Positions 1 to 6,889 of a DNA stretch of 64,000 nucleotides are shown here, piece after piece. Origin of the DNA: Trebonia kvetii. GTDB lineage: Bacteria; Actinomycetota; Actinomycetes; Streptosporangiales; Streptosporangiaceae. Position 1 is the first letter of the stretch. Every line of letters starts with the position of its first letter. The notes beneath the pieces were generated by a model. That model was not told the origin of the DNA, did not search any database, and saw only the letters and a program-made list of their open reading frames with translations. The stretch covers positions 348,519-412,518 of the forward strand of contig NZ_RPFW01000001.1 in assembly GCF_007827045.1 (NCBI RefSeq), in the 5' to 3' direction. The position numbers and the translations under genes were made by a program.

Positions 1-1
1 G

Positions 2-1171
2 GCCCGCCCGCAGTTCCGGCGCCCCCCGGCGTTCGGCAGCCGGGCAGAAGCGGAGGATGAAACAGGCGCCGCCGACCCCGCCGTCAAGGCTGGCCCGCTG
101 ACCGCGCCGCAGGTCGCCAGCTTCTACCAGTTCCCGGCCGGCACCGACGGCTCCGGCCAGACGGTCGCGATCATCGAGCTCGGCGGCGGCTTCACCCAGT
201 CCGACCTGTCCACCTACTTCTCCGGTCTCGGCCTCGCGGTCCCCTCGGTGACCGCGGTGGGGGTCGACGGATCGGCCAACACCCCCGGCCAGGACGCCGA
301 CGGCGAGGTCGAGCTCGACATCCAGGTCGTCGGCGGTGTCGCGCCCGGCGCGGCGCAGGTGGTGTACTTCGGCCCCAACACCGACCAGGGCTTCATCGAC
401 GCGATCTCCGACGCCGTGCACGGCGCGCCGACCCCGATCGCGGTCTCCATCAGCTGGGGGATGTCCGAGGACCAGTGGTCACAGCAGTCCCGCGCCGCGA
501 TGGACTCCATCTTCGCCGACGCCGCCGCGCTCGGCGTGACCGTCACGGTCGCGGCGGGCGACAACGGCGCGAGCGACGACCCGGGCGGGCAGAATTCGGT
601 GCACTGCGACTTCCCGGCCTCCTCACCGAACGCGCTCGCCTGCGGCGGGACGAAGCTAGTCGGCAACACCACGTCGTACGCTATCTCGTCCGAGGTGGTG
701 TGGAACGAGCTGTCGAGCAACGAGGGCGCGGGCGGCGGCGGGGTGTCCGACACGTTCCCGCTGCCCGCCTACCAGCAGTCGGCCGGGGTGCCCGCGTCGG
801 CCAACGGCGGCGGCAGCGGGCGCGGCGTGCCTGACGTCGCGGGCAACGCCGATCCGGTGACCGGCTACCTGGTCGTGGTGGACGGCAGGCAGCAGCCGAT
901 CGGCGGCACATCGGCGGTCGCGCCGCTGTGGGCCGGTCTTATCGCGCGGCTCGCCCAGGCGTCGGGCAAGCGGTTCGGCCTGTTCCAGCCGCTGCTTTAC
1001 AGCGGCGTCACGGCCGGGGTGGCCGCGCTAGGTTTCAACGACGTCGTCTCCGGCAGCAACGGCGCCTACCACGCCGGACCCGGCTGGGACGCGTGCACCG
1101 GCCTCGGCTCACCCGACGGAACCGCGCTGCTCGCCCGGCTCAGCAGCACCACGCCGAGCACTGCTAGCTAG
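2..1171 (+). CDS. Sedolisin (S53 family) secreted acid serine-carboxyl peptidase, 5'-truncated by the window edge
   Basis: The reading frame is open from base 2 and codes for about 389 residues before the stop, so the signal peptide and most of the propeptide lie outside the window. Sedolisins are extracellular endopeptidases active at low pH. The catalytic Glu and Asp are in DGEVELDIQ (about residues 102 and 106), the oxyanion Asp is in AAGDNG, and the nucleophile is in GGTSAVAP (about residue 304). The C-terminal calcium site is intact: the FNDVVSG Asp and GWDACTGLGSPDG. The mature enzyme probably begins near GPLTAPQVASFYQFP. An internal GTG at 248 would omit the first part of the fold and is not the real start. 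The stop codon TAG (1169-1171) is made by the target-site duplication of the IS element that follows. The family is certain; the substrate is unknown. Confidence 0.93.
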   Translation, partial: ARPQFRRPPAFGSRAEAEDETGAADPAVKAGPLTAPQVASFYQFPAGTDGSGQTVAIIELGGGFTQSDLSTYFSGLGLAVPSVTAVGVDGSANTPGQDADGEVELDIQVVGGVAPGAAQVVYFGPNTDQGFIDAISDAVHGAPTPIAVSISWGMSEDQWSQQSRAAMDSIFADAAALGVTVTVAAGDNGASDDPGGQNSVHCDFPASSPNALACGGTKLVGNTTSYAISSEVVWNELSSNEGAGGGGVSDTFPLPAYQQSAGVPASANGGGSGRGVPDVAGNADPVTGYLVVVDGRQQPIGGTSAVAPLWAGLIARLAQASGKRFGLFQPLLYSGVTAGVAALGFNDVVSGSNGAYHAGPGWDACTGLGSPDGTALLARLSSTTPSTAS

Positions 1172-1182
1172 TACTACAACAG
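1172..1182. repeat. Left terminal inverted repeat of the IS
   Basis: TACTACAACAG. With the flanking CTAG the identity to the other end is 15 of 15 bases. The stop codon of the out-of-frame transposase tail lies inside this repeat. Confidence 0.92.
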
Positions 1183-1410
1183 CGCCTCGTGATCTCTGAT
1201 TCGGCGGGCGTAATGCGATTTGCGGGCGGCGGCCTGACGGCGGCGTCTCCAGTCTGACCAGTGCTCGTGGAATGCCGCAGGGCGGGCGACGCGGGTTTGG
1301 AGGTTGAACAGGCGGCGGGCCTCGGCGGCGGTGAGCGGGATCAGGTCACGCCCGGTTTCGTCTGTTATGAAGGCTGGCGGGCTGTATGTCCTTGGCGGGG
1401 CGAAAAGTTG
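1174..1410 (-). pseudogene. Out-of-frame C-terminal tail of the IS701 transposase
   Basis: Reading the minus strand in the frame that ends with the TAG at 1176-1174 gives GRDLIPLTAAEARRLFN, then HEHWSDWRRRRQAAARKSHY. This is the LTxxEIRRLL ... HWSxWRRRHQ tail found at the end of IS701 transposases. It is not in frame with the main transposase frame and has no start of its own, so it marks the place of the frameshift (roughly 1360-1430). Confidence 0.75.
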
Positions 1411-1420
1411 TCCACAGCGG

Positions 1421-2686
1421 TCAGGTCCCCTTTTCAGTACCCTCGCCGTCAGTGTTTCCGCTGGCAGGGACGGGTTCCTGCGGCTGCGGGAGTGCTGGGG
1501 CGGGGCGGGCGCCGTGCGCGGCGACGGCGAGGAACGCGTGCGCGAGCATGGACAGGGTGATGTGCCGGTACCAGGCGCGGTAGCGGCGGACCTGGTAGTG
1601 ATCCAGGCCGGCCTCCCCCTTGGCTTCGGCGAAGCAGTCCTCCACTCCCCACCGCGCGCCCGCTACCGCGGCGAGCTCGGCGAGCGTGACCGGCCGCGGC
1701 GAGTAGCAGCGGTAGAAGGCCAGCTCAAGGTTGCCTTTCTCGCCGGGTTGCAGGGACCGGCGGGCCAGCAGCCAGTGATCGTCACTGCCGGCCGCGACCA
1801 GCGCCCAGTCGTAAAGCCGCGGCCCCTTGGACCCGTCGGCGCAGCTCAGCCGCTGCCATGCGCCCGCCGGGACCAGCCCCGCCAGCTCATCGGCGCGCTT
1901 CGCGCCCGCCTTCGTCTCGATCATGGCGTTGCACGCAACCGCGAGCACGTACGGGATCTTCTCTGCCTCCAGCCATTCCCGCAGGCCCGGGTTGCCGCCG
2001 TATGCCTCGTCACCCGCCACCCACTTAAACGGGACGCCCGCCTGCACCGCGCGCCCGATCATGGCCTCCGCCAGCTTCGGCTTCGTCGCGAAGGTGACGT
2101 CGCCGCCGATCCCGGCCGCCGCGCACCGCTCCCGGTCCTCTGCCCATTTCCTCGGGATGTACAGCTCGCGGTCGATCAGCGCCCGCGCCCCGTCCGGCGC
2201 GCAGTACGCGAGGAACACGCCGACCTGGCAGTTCTCCACCCGGCCCGCCGTCCCGGTATATTGCCTGGCCACGCCGGCGGACATCCGGCCTTTCTTAAGG
2301 AATCCCGTCTCGTCGACCGCCAGGACCGCGCCCGGATCCCCGACAGCCCTCATCACGTAGCGCGCGATGGCGTCCCGGCAGGCGTCCTCGTCCCACGGCG
2401 AGAAGTTCAGCAGCCGCTGCAGCCCGTCCGGCGACGGCTCCCCGGCGAACTCCGCCAGCTGCCAGGAGTTCTTCCGCTCCGTCTGCGACAGCAGGCCCAG
2501 CACGTACGCCCGCCCGCGCCTGCGCACATGCGCATTCGAGAAAACACCAGCAACCTGCGCGAACAGCTCGTTAAACGACTCCGACCACGCGGCATGCGCA
2601 TCTGCGGCACCTGCCCGCGAGCCCTCCATGACACCAAGCATGCAGCAATCCTGGCCATCGGAAAGCCTCAAGTCACGCAGCCGCAC
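1421..2686 (-). pseudogene. IS701-family DDE transposase, main frame, frameshifted before its C-terminus
   Basis: 421 codons. Catalyses cut-and-paste transposition of the element. The DDE residues are visible in LAVDETGFLKKG, WVAGDEAYG and the WGVEDCFAEAKGEAGLDHYQ block, and the N-terminal FVLGLLS-like and WQLAEFAG motifs are typical of the DDE_5 group. The frame ends in TEKGT followed by a stop, about 80 residues before the usual C-terminus. The missing tail (LIPLTAAEARRLF ... WSDWRRRRQ) is encoded just downstream in another frame. So either the copy is inactivated by a 1-nt shift or the product needs ribosomal frameshifting. The start is uncertain: an upstream GTG at 2686 or internal ATGs about 16-20 codons later. 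Confidence 0.85.
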
Positions 2687-2705
2687 CGAACGACATCACA
2701 GATCT

Positions 2706-2716
2706 CTGTTGTAGTA
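2706..2716. repeat. Right terminal inverted repeat of the IS
   Basis: CTGTTGTAGTA, the exact reverse complement of the left end, followed by the second copy of the CTAG duplication. Confidence 0.92.
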
Positions 2717-2724
2717 CTAGTCAG

Positions 2725-2763
2725 GCGCGCGGGGCGCAGCGGAAACCGCTGCGCCCCGCGCGC
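2725..2763 (+). terminator. Hairpin terminator of the sedolisin gene, displaced by the IS
   Basis: A perfect 18-bp stem (2725-2742 with 2746-2763) with an AAA loop and no U-tract, as usual in high-GC actinomycetes. Removing the IS and one CTAG puts this hairpin 4 bases after the sedolisin stop. Confidence 0.85.
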
Positions 2764-2787
2764 TACCGCAGGCTTGCTATCTCGTGT

Positions 2788-2991
2788 CTACGATCTGTTA
2801 TCCATACTTCTCAGAAACTCCCGCCAGGCCTCGGCGGTGAAAACCATTGTCGGGCCTTCCCGGTCTTTGGAGTCCCTTACAGCAACGGTCTCTCTGGCCG
2901 CAGCTACCTCGACACACTCACCAGTAACAGAGAAACGGCTCTTCCGCCACGAGAAGTAAGAAAGGGCTGCAGTGCGGCTCGGTCCCGGCAT
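2788..2991 (-). CDS. DUF397 small protein
   Basis: 67 residues. The DUF397 pattern is complete: YFSWRKS, then CVEVA, VAVRDSKD, and a closing WREFLRSM. In actinomycetes these small proteins are encoded beside DUF5753 helix-turn-helix regulators and act with them, in some cases as an antagonist pair controlling development or antibiotic production (Scr1/Scr2-like). It lies about 25 bp downstream of the regulator gene on the same strand. The ATG at 2991 is chosen over the TTG just before it because GGGGAG sits 6 nt upstream of it. Base composition is lower in GC than the flanks. Confidence 0.9.
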   Translation of the reverse strand: MPGPSRTAALSYFSWRKSRFSVTGECVEVAAARETVAVRDSKDREGPTMVFTAEAWREFLRSMDNRS

Positions 2992-3016
2992 CAAGTTCTC
3001 CCCGTTCCAAGGAAAG

Positions 3017-3988
3017 TTACTTTGCTACTGAAACTTTCCCTCGTTTGGAGTGTAAACCGGCGGCCCGTGCACTGCCTATACGATTTAAGCTATTCTGCTC
3101 GAGATTGCGCGCGATCTGCTCGATGAGCTCCAGCGACTCTTTCGGCGGCAGAGCGACGTGAAGCAACCGAGCGAAGCCATCCTGGTACTTGGCGACTTCA
3201 TCGGTCGGGTTTTCGAACTTGGGCACGTTGGGGCCGCCCAGCTGATCCCTGTTCTCCGCGATGAGCAGGTCGCCTCGGCGAGCGCTCTCCAGATAAAGGA
3301 CGTCTTCCAGTTCTCCTTCGAAGCCGAGGAGGACAAATGGTCCCTGCATGCCAAAGTGCATACCGTGACTGAAGGGGATTATGTGAATAGTGACACTGGG
3401 CTTTTCTCCGACCCGGAGCAGGTGGCGCAACTGCTCAGGCATTGAGCTACCAGGCGGGCGTTGAATGACGGATTCATCCAGAATGTAAATCTGCTCCGGA
3501 CCGCGCTGGGCGACACGCCTCTGACGTTCTTCACGCAGCTTAATCCCTCGCGTGATGGCATCTGCCGGAACGCCCCAGCCCTCTAGAGTTTGCAGGGTGT
3601 ATTGGGGTGTCTGGAGTAGCCCGGGGATCACGTTCGGCTGCGACATCCGTATTGAAGAGGAACCGTCTTCATAACCGACGTAGGCCTCAAAGCCTTTGTC
3701 GCTGCCGAAGTCGAAGTCCTCCCACCATCCCGGGGTTCGCGCTTCCCGTGCCCGCTGGTTGAATTCCGCGAACCGGCTCTCGTCAACGCCGTAGTGACGC
3801 AACAGCGCCTCGAGGTCCGCCTTCCTCACGGGCGAACTGCTGTTCTCGATTCGAGAGAACTTTGCTACTGACCACTCGCAAGCAGTAGCAACGGCCTCTT
3901 GCGTCTCCCCGCTGGCGAGTCGTAGCTTCTTCAACTCAGATGACAGGAGCGCCCGCGCAACGGCTGGCCCGTAACTCCTTGAATTCAT
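3017..3988 (-). CDS. XRE-family helix-turn-helix regulator with DUF5753 domain
   Basis: 323 residues. An N-terminal Xre-type helix-turn-helix (about 16-70, LASGETQEAVA ... AKFSRIENSSS) is followed by the DUF5753 domain (about 95-280) with its landmarks IPGLLQTPQY, REERQRRV and ILDESVIQR. This architecture is typical of actinomycete regulators that pair with a DUF397 protein, here the next gene. The ATG at 3988 follows a good AAGGGG site. The promoter region contains two copies of an 11-bp direct repeat that may be the autoregulatory operator. GC content is visibly lower than in the flanking core genes, which suggests acquired DNA. Confidence 0.92.
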   Translation of the reverse strand: MNSRSYGPAVARALLSSELKKLRLASGETQEAVATACEWSVAKFSRIENSSSPVRKADLEALLRHYGVDESRFAEFNQRAREARTPGWWEDFDFGSDKGFEAYVGYEDGSSSIRMSQPNVIPGLLQTPQYTLQTLEGWGVPADAITRGIKLREERQRRVAQRGPEQIYILDESVIQRPPGSSMPEQLRHLLRVGEKPSVTIHIIPFSHGMHFGMQGPFVLLGFEGELEDVLYLESARRGDLLIAENRDQLGGPNVPKFENPTDEVAKYQDGFARLLHVALPPKESLELIEQIARNLEQNSLNRIGSARAAGLHSKRGKVSVAK

Positions 3989-4046
3989 GCCCCTTCTCTC
4001 TCTCCTGGATCAGGGCGTACGTGTCCGCGTCCACCCACGGAGTCTA

Positions 4047-4072
4047 TCACGCTGCTGTGTGTCACGCTGCTG
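4047..4072. promoter_or_regulatory. Direct repeat TCACGCTGCTG, candidate operator of the XRE gene
   Basis: Two identical 11-bp copies with a 15-bp period, about 60-85 bp upstream of the XRE start. The position suits an autoregulatory operator; the function is inferred. Confidence 0.4.
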
Positions 4073-4345
4073 CCTCTAGGGCTGTTCGCCGTCAAGCCGA
4101 TGCCTATCCGTTTGATGGGCATCAACTTGGATGGCAACGGGTTGCGTGGTCCCGAAACTCTGGGGGTACGATAGGAGGGTAACGAGAGGTCCATCACGGA
4201 TGGAGGGGCGCCACTCGGGCGCCGCAGCCGGCTGTAGGCCCAGTTGAACGGCCTAACCACCCGAAACAGCTCAGATCACCCCGCCGGGGAACGACCGCGA
4301 GACGACGCGGCTCACCCAGAACCGGCGACACAAGATGAAACGACT

Positions 4346-4411
4346 CCGGCCTGTCCTGGACTCCGAGGCTCGACCTGTTGCCTCAGGTCGCGGAGGTCCA
4401 GGGCAGGCCGG
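4346..4411 (+). promoter_or_regulatory. Long imperfect hairpin before the micro-ORF
   Basis: The arms 4346-4377 and 4384-4411 pair over most of their length (outer CCGGCCTG/CAGGCCGG, inner CGACCTG/CAGGTCG), with a 6-nt loop and a few bulges. It ends about 15 nt before the AGGAGG site of the 45-codon ORF, so it may be an attenuator or a leader structure. Confidence 0.5.
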
Positions 4412-4436
4412 AACCCCTATCAAGCAGGAGGCACTA

Positions 4437-4574
4437 GTGTCTGCCCCCACGGACATTGTTACTCAGGCGCGGGTGCCTGACTACGCCAATGGGCACGGCG
4501 TAGTCATTTCGATACAGGAACCCAACCACCGAGCGCCAGGGCCAATTTTCAGCAGCCCAAATGAAACCGGCTGA
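4437..4574 (+). CDS. Unrecognised 45-residue protein, translationally coupled to the next gene
   Basis: A GTG start at 4437 is preceded by a perfect AGGAGG at 4426-4431 with 5-nt spacing, the best ribosome-binding site in this accessory patch. The peptide (VSAPTDIVTQARVPDYAN ...) has no membrane segment and no motif I know. Its stop TGA (4572-4574) overlaps the first ATG of the downstream membrane-protein gene and lies 4 nt before that gene's second ATG, so the downstream gene probably depends on its translation. It could be a leader peptide for the structured 5' region or a small functional protein. Confidence 0.55.
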   Translation: MSAPTDIVTQARVPDYANGHGVVISIQEPNHRAPGPIFSSPNETG

Positions 4575-5091
4575 CGCCATGGACTGGCTGCAAGAATCCG
4601 CATCGGTCATCAGCCGGTTCGCCATCATGCATGGGCCTGTCGTGGCAGTGGCCGCAGGTATCACGATCGCTCTAATCGTGGCCCTTCGAAAGCTCTTCGA
4701 GAACCTGCCGCCGATCGTTGAGTCTATCTACAAGCGCCGCGAAGACATCCTTCGATCGAAGCAGCAGATACAAGCGGCCAAGGCTGAAGGCAAGGTCAAC
4801 AGGATCCGCGCCATCGCCGACCGGAAGGCCTCGAAAATACGCTTGAGGCAGCAGGCAGGCGTGCTGGGCAGAACAGATGTCCAGAGTGTGGATGACGCCG
4901 TGAAGCTTATCAAGGCGATCCACACAGATCCTGACCAGCCGGAAAACCGCCGCTTGCCGAATAACGTCCTCGGCCGGGTCTACACCGACAGCACTGGAAA
5001 TGGCACCACTAAGGAGAACGGCGCCAGCCCAACCCCGGGCAGCGGCCCAACAGCCAATGTTCGTCGCCTTCGGAAGCCCGGTCCTTCGTAG
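4561..5091 (+). CDS. Small single-pass membrane protein with charged helical domain, unknown function
   Basis: 176 residues from ATG 4561; ATG 4579 is an equally likely start, since neither has its own ribosome-binding site and translation is probably coupled to the micro-ORF. A membrane helix (about 25-45, VVAVAAGITIALIVALRKLF) is followed by a strongly charged, probably coiled-coil stretch (about 58-100, rich in Lys/Arg/Glu/Gln and Ala), then a polar Gly/Pro/Asn-rich tail. There is no cleavable signal. I do not recognise the family. The lower GC and the neighbouring DUF397/XRE pair place it in the accessory patch. Confidence 0.7.
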   Translation: MKPADAMDWLQESASVISRFAIMHGPVVAVAAGITIALIVALRKLFENLPPIVESIYKRREDILRSKQQIQAAKAEGKVNRIRAIADRKASKIRLRQQAGVLGRTDVQSVDDAVKLIKAIHTDPDQPENRRLPNNVLGRVYTDSTGNGTTKENGASPTPGSGPTANVRRLRKPGPS

Positions 5092-5106
5092 CCGACCGAC
5101 TGCGAC

Positions 5107-5136
5107 GCGGGCACCACGGATTACCGTCGTGCCCGC
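5107..5136. terminator. Bidirectional hairpin terminator between convergent genes
   Basis: A 13-bp stem with one mismatch (5107-5119 with 5124-5136) and an ATTA loop. It lies between the stop of the membrane-protein gene and the stop of the pirin gene on the other strand. Confidence 0.8.
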
Positions 5137-5142
5137 GCCGCC

Positions 5143-6135
5143 TCAGAGAACGTCGTGGCCTGGGTGGTCAGTGGGGATGGGTGCGGCGGCCTGGGCCGGA
5201 ATGGTGCCCAGACGGCCCGCCTGGAAGTCCTCGAAGGCCTGCTGCAGCTCGGCGCGGGTGTTCATCACGAACGGGCCGTAGGTGGCGACGGGCTCGCGGA
5301 TGGGCTCGCCGCCGAGCAGCAGGATGTCCAGGGCCGGGCTCGGGCCGTCCATGTGCCGGTCGGCGCCGAACGTGATCGACTCGCCGAAGCCGAACACCGC
5401 GAGCTGGCCGGTGTGGATCGGACGGCGGTCGGCGCCGACCGTTCCGGCGCCCGCGAGCACATAGCCGAGCGCGTTGAAGTCGGCGCGCCACGGCAGGCGG
5501 ACCTGGGCACCCGGCGAGACCGTCGCGTGCACCAGGGAGATCGGGGTGTGCGTGACGCCCGGCCCGGCGTGGCCGTTAAGCTCGCCGGCGATGACCCGCA
5601 GCAGCGCGCCGCCGTCCGGCGAGGTGAGCAGGGCGACCTGGCCGGCGCGGATGTCCTGGTAGCGCGGCTGGGTCATCTTGAGCCGTGCGGGCAGGTTGAC
5701 CCAGAGCTGGAAGCCGTGGAACAGGCCGCCGCTCATCACCAGCTCCTCGGGCGGCGCCTCGATGTGCAGGATGCCGCCGCCCGCGGTCATCCACTGGGTG
5801 TCGCCGTTGGTGATCAGGCCGCCGCCGCCGTTGGAGTCCTGGTGGCGGAACACGCCGTCGAGCAGGTAGGTGACGGTCTCGAAGCCGCGGTGCGGATGCC
5901 ACGGCGTGCCCTTCGGCTCGCCCGGCGCGTACTCGACCTCGCCCATCTGGTCCATGTGGATGAACGGGTCAAGGTCGTTAAGGCTGACGCCCGCGAAGGC
6001 CCGGCGGACGGGGAATCCCTCGCCCTCGAAGCCGGATGGCGCGGTGGTTATCTTGACGACCGGGCGGTCCCCCTCGGGCGCGGGCTCGGCGACCCGGGGC
6101 AGGACCAGGAGATTGTCGACGGTTACTGCTGGCAT
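5143..6135 (-). CDS. Pirin family protein (bicupin)
   Basis: 330 residues, the usual length of the long bacterial pirins. Pirins are cytoplasmic cupin-fold iron proteins; some have quercetinase activity and others modulate metabolic enzymes or transcription. The N-terminal metal site is present: FIHMDQMG, then WHPHRGFETVTYLLDG and the Glu in ILHIEAP. The C-terminal cupin domain (about 190-300) ends in the usual PIREPVATYGPFVMNT block. ATG 6135 follows GGGAGG at 8-nt spacing. It is transcribed alone, with the TetR gene upstream on the same strand. The physiological role here cannot be read from the sequence. Confidence 0.93.
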   Translation of the reverse strand: MPAVTVDNLLVLPRVAEPAPEGDRPVVKITTAPSGFEGEGFPVRRAFAGVSLNDLDPFIHMDQMGEVEYAPGEPKGTPWHPHRGFETVTYLLDGVFRHQDSNGGGGLITNGDTQWMTAGGGILHIEAPPEELVMSGGLFHGFQLWVNLPARLKMTQPRYQDIRAGQVALLTSPDGGALLRVIAGELNGHAGPGVTHTPISLVHATVSPGAQVRLPWRADFNALGYVLAGAGTVGADRRPIHTGQLAVFGFGESITFGADRHMDGPSPALDILLLGGEPIREPVATYGPFVMNTRAELQQAFEDFQAGRLGTIPAQAAAPIPTDHPGHDVL

Positions 6136-6248
6136 GAGAAATGCCTCCCTCAGTAAGTCAGACCAGGTGCGATACCCGCCTCCTGGCAGCCTACTTCGGT
6201 AACACTATTTGAATCTTCAACATTCCGTGGGGCTAGAGAGGGTGGAGG

Positions 6249-6863
6249 CTAGAGAGGTAGGCCCTGTTCGAGCAGGGCAAGGGCCTCATCGATGGCGGAG
6301 ACGGAATGCGGGCCAAGGTAGGCGGTCGTGGCGCTCCCATCGGCCGCGAAGTGCTCGGGCAGGAAGACCGCCATCATCACGCCGACGACCGCGCCCGCCA
6401 GCACGCGGATGCTGAAGTCGTCCGCCTGGCGGCCGGTGTAGCCGGCCAGGACCTCGGTGAGCACGTTGATCGTCCTGGCGAACTCGTTCACCGTCCGCGC
6501 ACGGATCTCCGGGACGTGCATGGACAGCTCGGCGCCCTGCCTGATCTGCTCCCATTCTTCTGGGGTGAACGAATCCCACGCCTCCCGGACGGCGGCGCGG
6601 ATCGCGGCGATCGGGCTCAGGTTCTTTGGCTGATTGGCGAAGGCCTCGATGATCCTGGTGTCCATGTCGTCCTGGAGAACCAGGTCTTCCTTGGTCGGGA
6701 AGTACCGGAAGAAGGTGGATGGTGACACTTCCGCCGCGGCCGCGATCTGCTCCACGGTGGTCTTCTCGTAGCCCTGCTCGCGGAACAGCCGGAGCGCGTG
6801 CTCCCGCAGGGAGGCACGCGTCCTGGCCTTCTTCCGTTCCCGCAGGCCTGCCTGCGCCATCAT
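6249..6863 (-). CDS. TetR family transcriptional repressor
   Basis: 204 residues. The N-terminal TetR helix-turn-helix is clear (about 10-57: RERKKARTRASLREHALRLF, then TTVEQIAAAAEVSPSTFFRYFPTKEDL). The C-terminal ligand domain is of the type with a MftR-like fold (SFTPEEWEQIR ... GYTGRQADDF). The start is ATG 6863 rather than the much longer upstream frame, because the upstream residues overlap the exporter gene and read as nonsense. It begins 26 nt after the exporter stop on the same strand, so the repressor is co-transcribed with the transporter it probably controls. The dyads AGTGA-N3-TCACT and AGTGTCACT over the exporter promoter are its likely operators. Confidence 0.92.
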   Translation of the reverse strand: MMAQAGLRERKKARTRASLREHALRLFREQGYEKTTVEQIAAAAEVSPSTFFRYFPTKEDLVLQDDMDTRIIEAFANQPKNLSPIAAIRAAVREAWDSFTPEEWEQIRQGAELSMHVPEIRARTVNEFARTINVLTEVLAGYTGRQADDFSIRVLAGAVVGVMMAVFLPEHFAADGSATTAYLGPHSVSAIDEALALLEQGLPL

Positions 6864-6889
6864 GTCCGTCACAGTCTTGATTCTGCCCC

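Larger units (their letters stand above)
1172..2716 (-). mobile_element. IS701-family insertion sequence, 1545 bp
   Basis: The ends are perfect 11-bp inverted repeats (1172-1182 TACTACAACAG and 2706-2716 CTGTTGTAGTA) flanked by a 4-bp CTAG duplication (1168-1171 and 2717-2720), which fits the YTAR target duplication known for IS701. One DDE transposase fills the element. The insertion is at the CTAG that includes the sedolisin stop codon; the duplication restored the stop, and the gene's hairpin terminator now lies beyond the right end. Confidence 0.93.
3989..4436. other. Divergent intergenic region with several dyads and a direct repeat
   Basis: No convincing gene is present. Visible are a direct repeat upstream of the XRE gene (4047-4072), two adjacent perfect hairpins (TCCATC/GATGGA at 4190-4204 and GGCGCC/GGCGCC at 4207-4223), and a long imperfect hairpin (4346-4411) just before the micro-ORF. 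Promoters for both directions should be here. Confidence 0.6.

Noticed and set aside
1304..2959. Long plus-strand open frame across the IS
   Set aside because: It is antisense to the transposase, has no family resemblance, and reads as the Arg/Pro/Gly-rich shadow expected at 70% GC.
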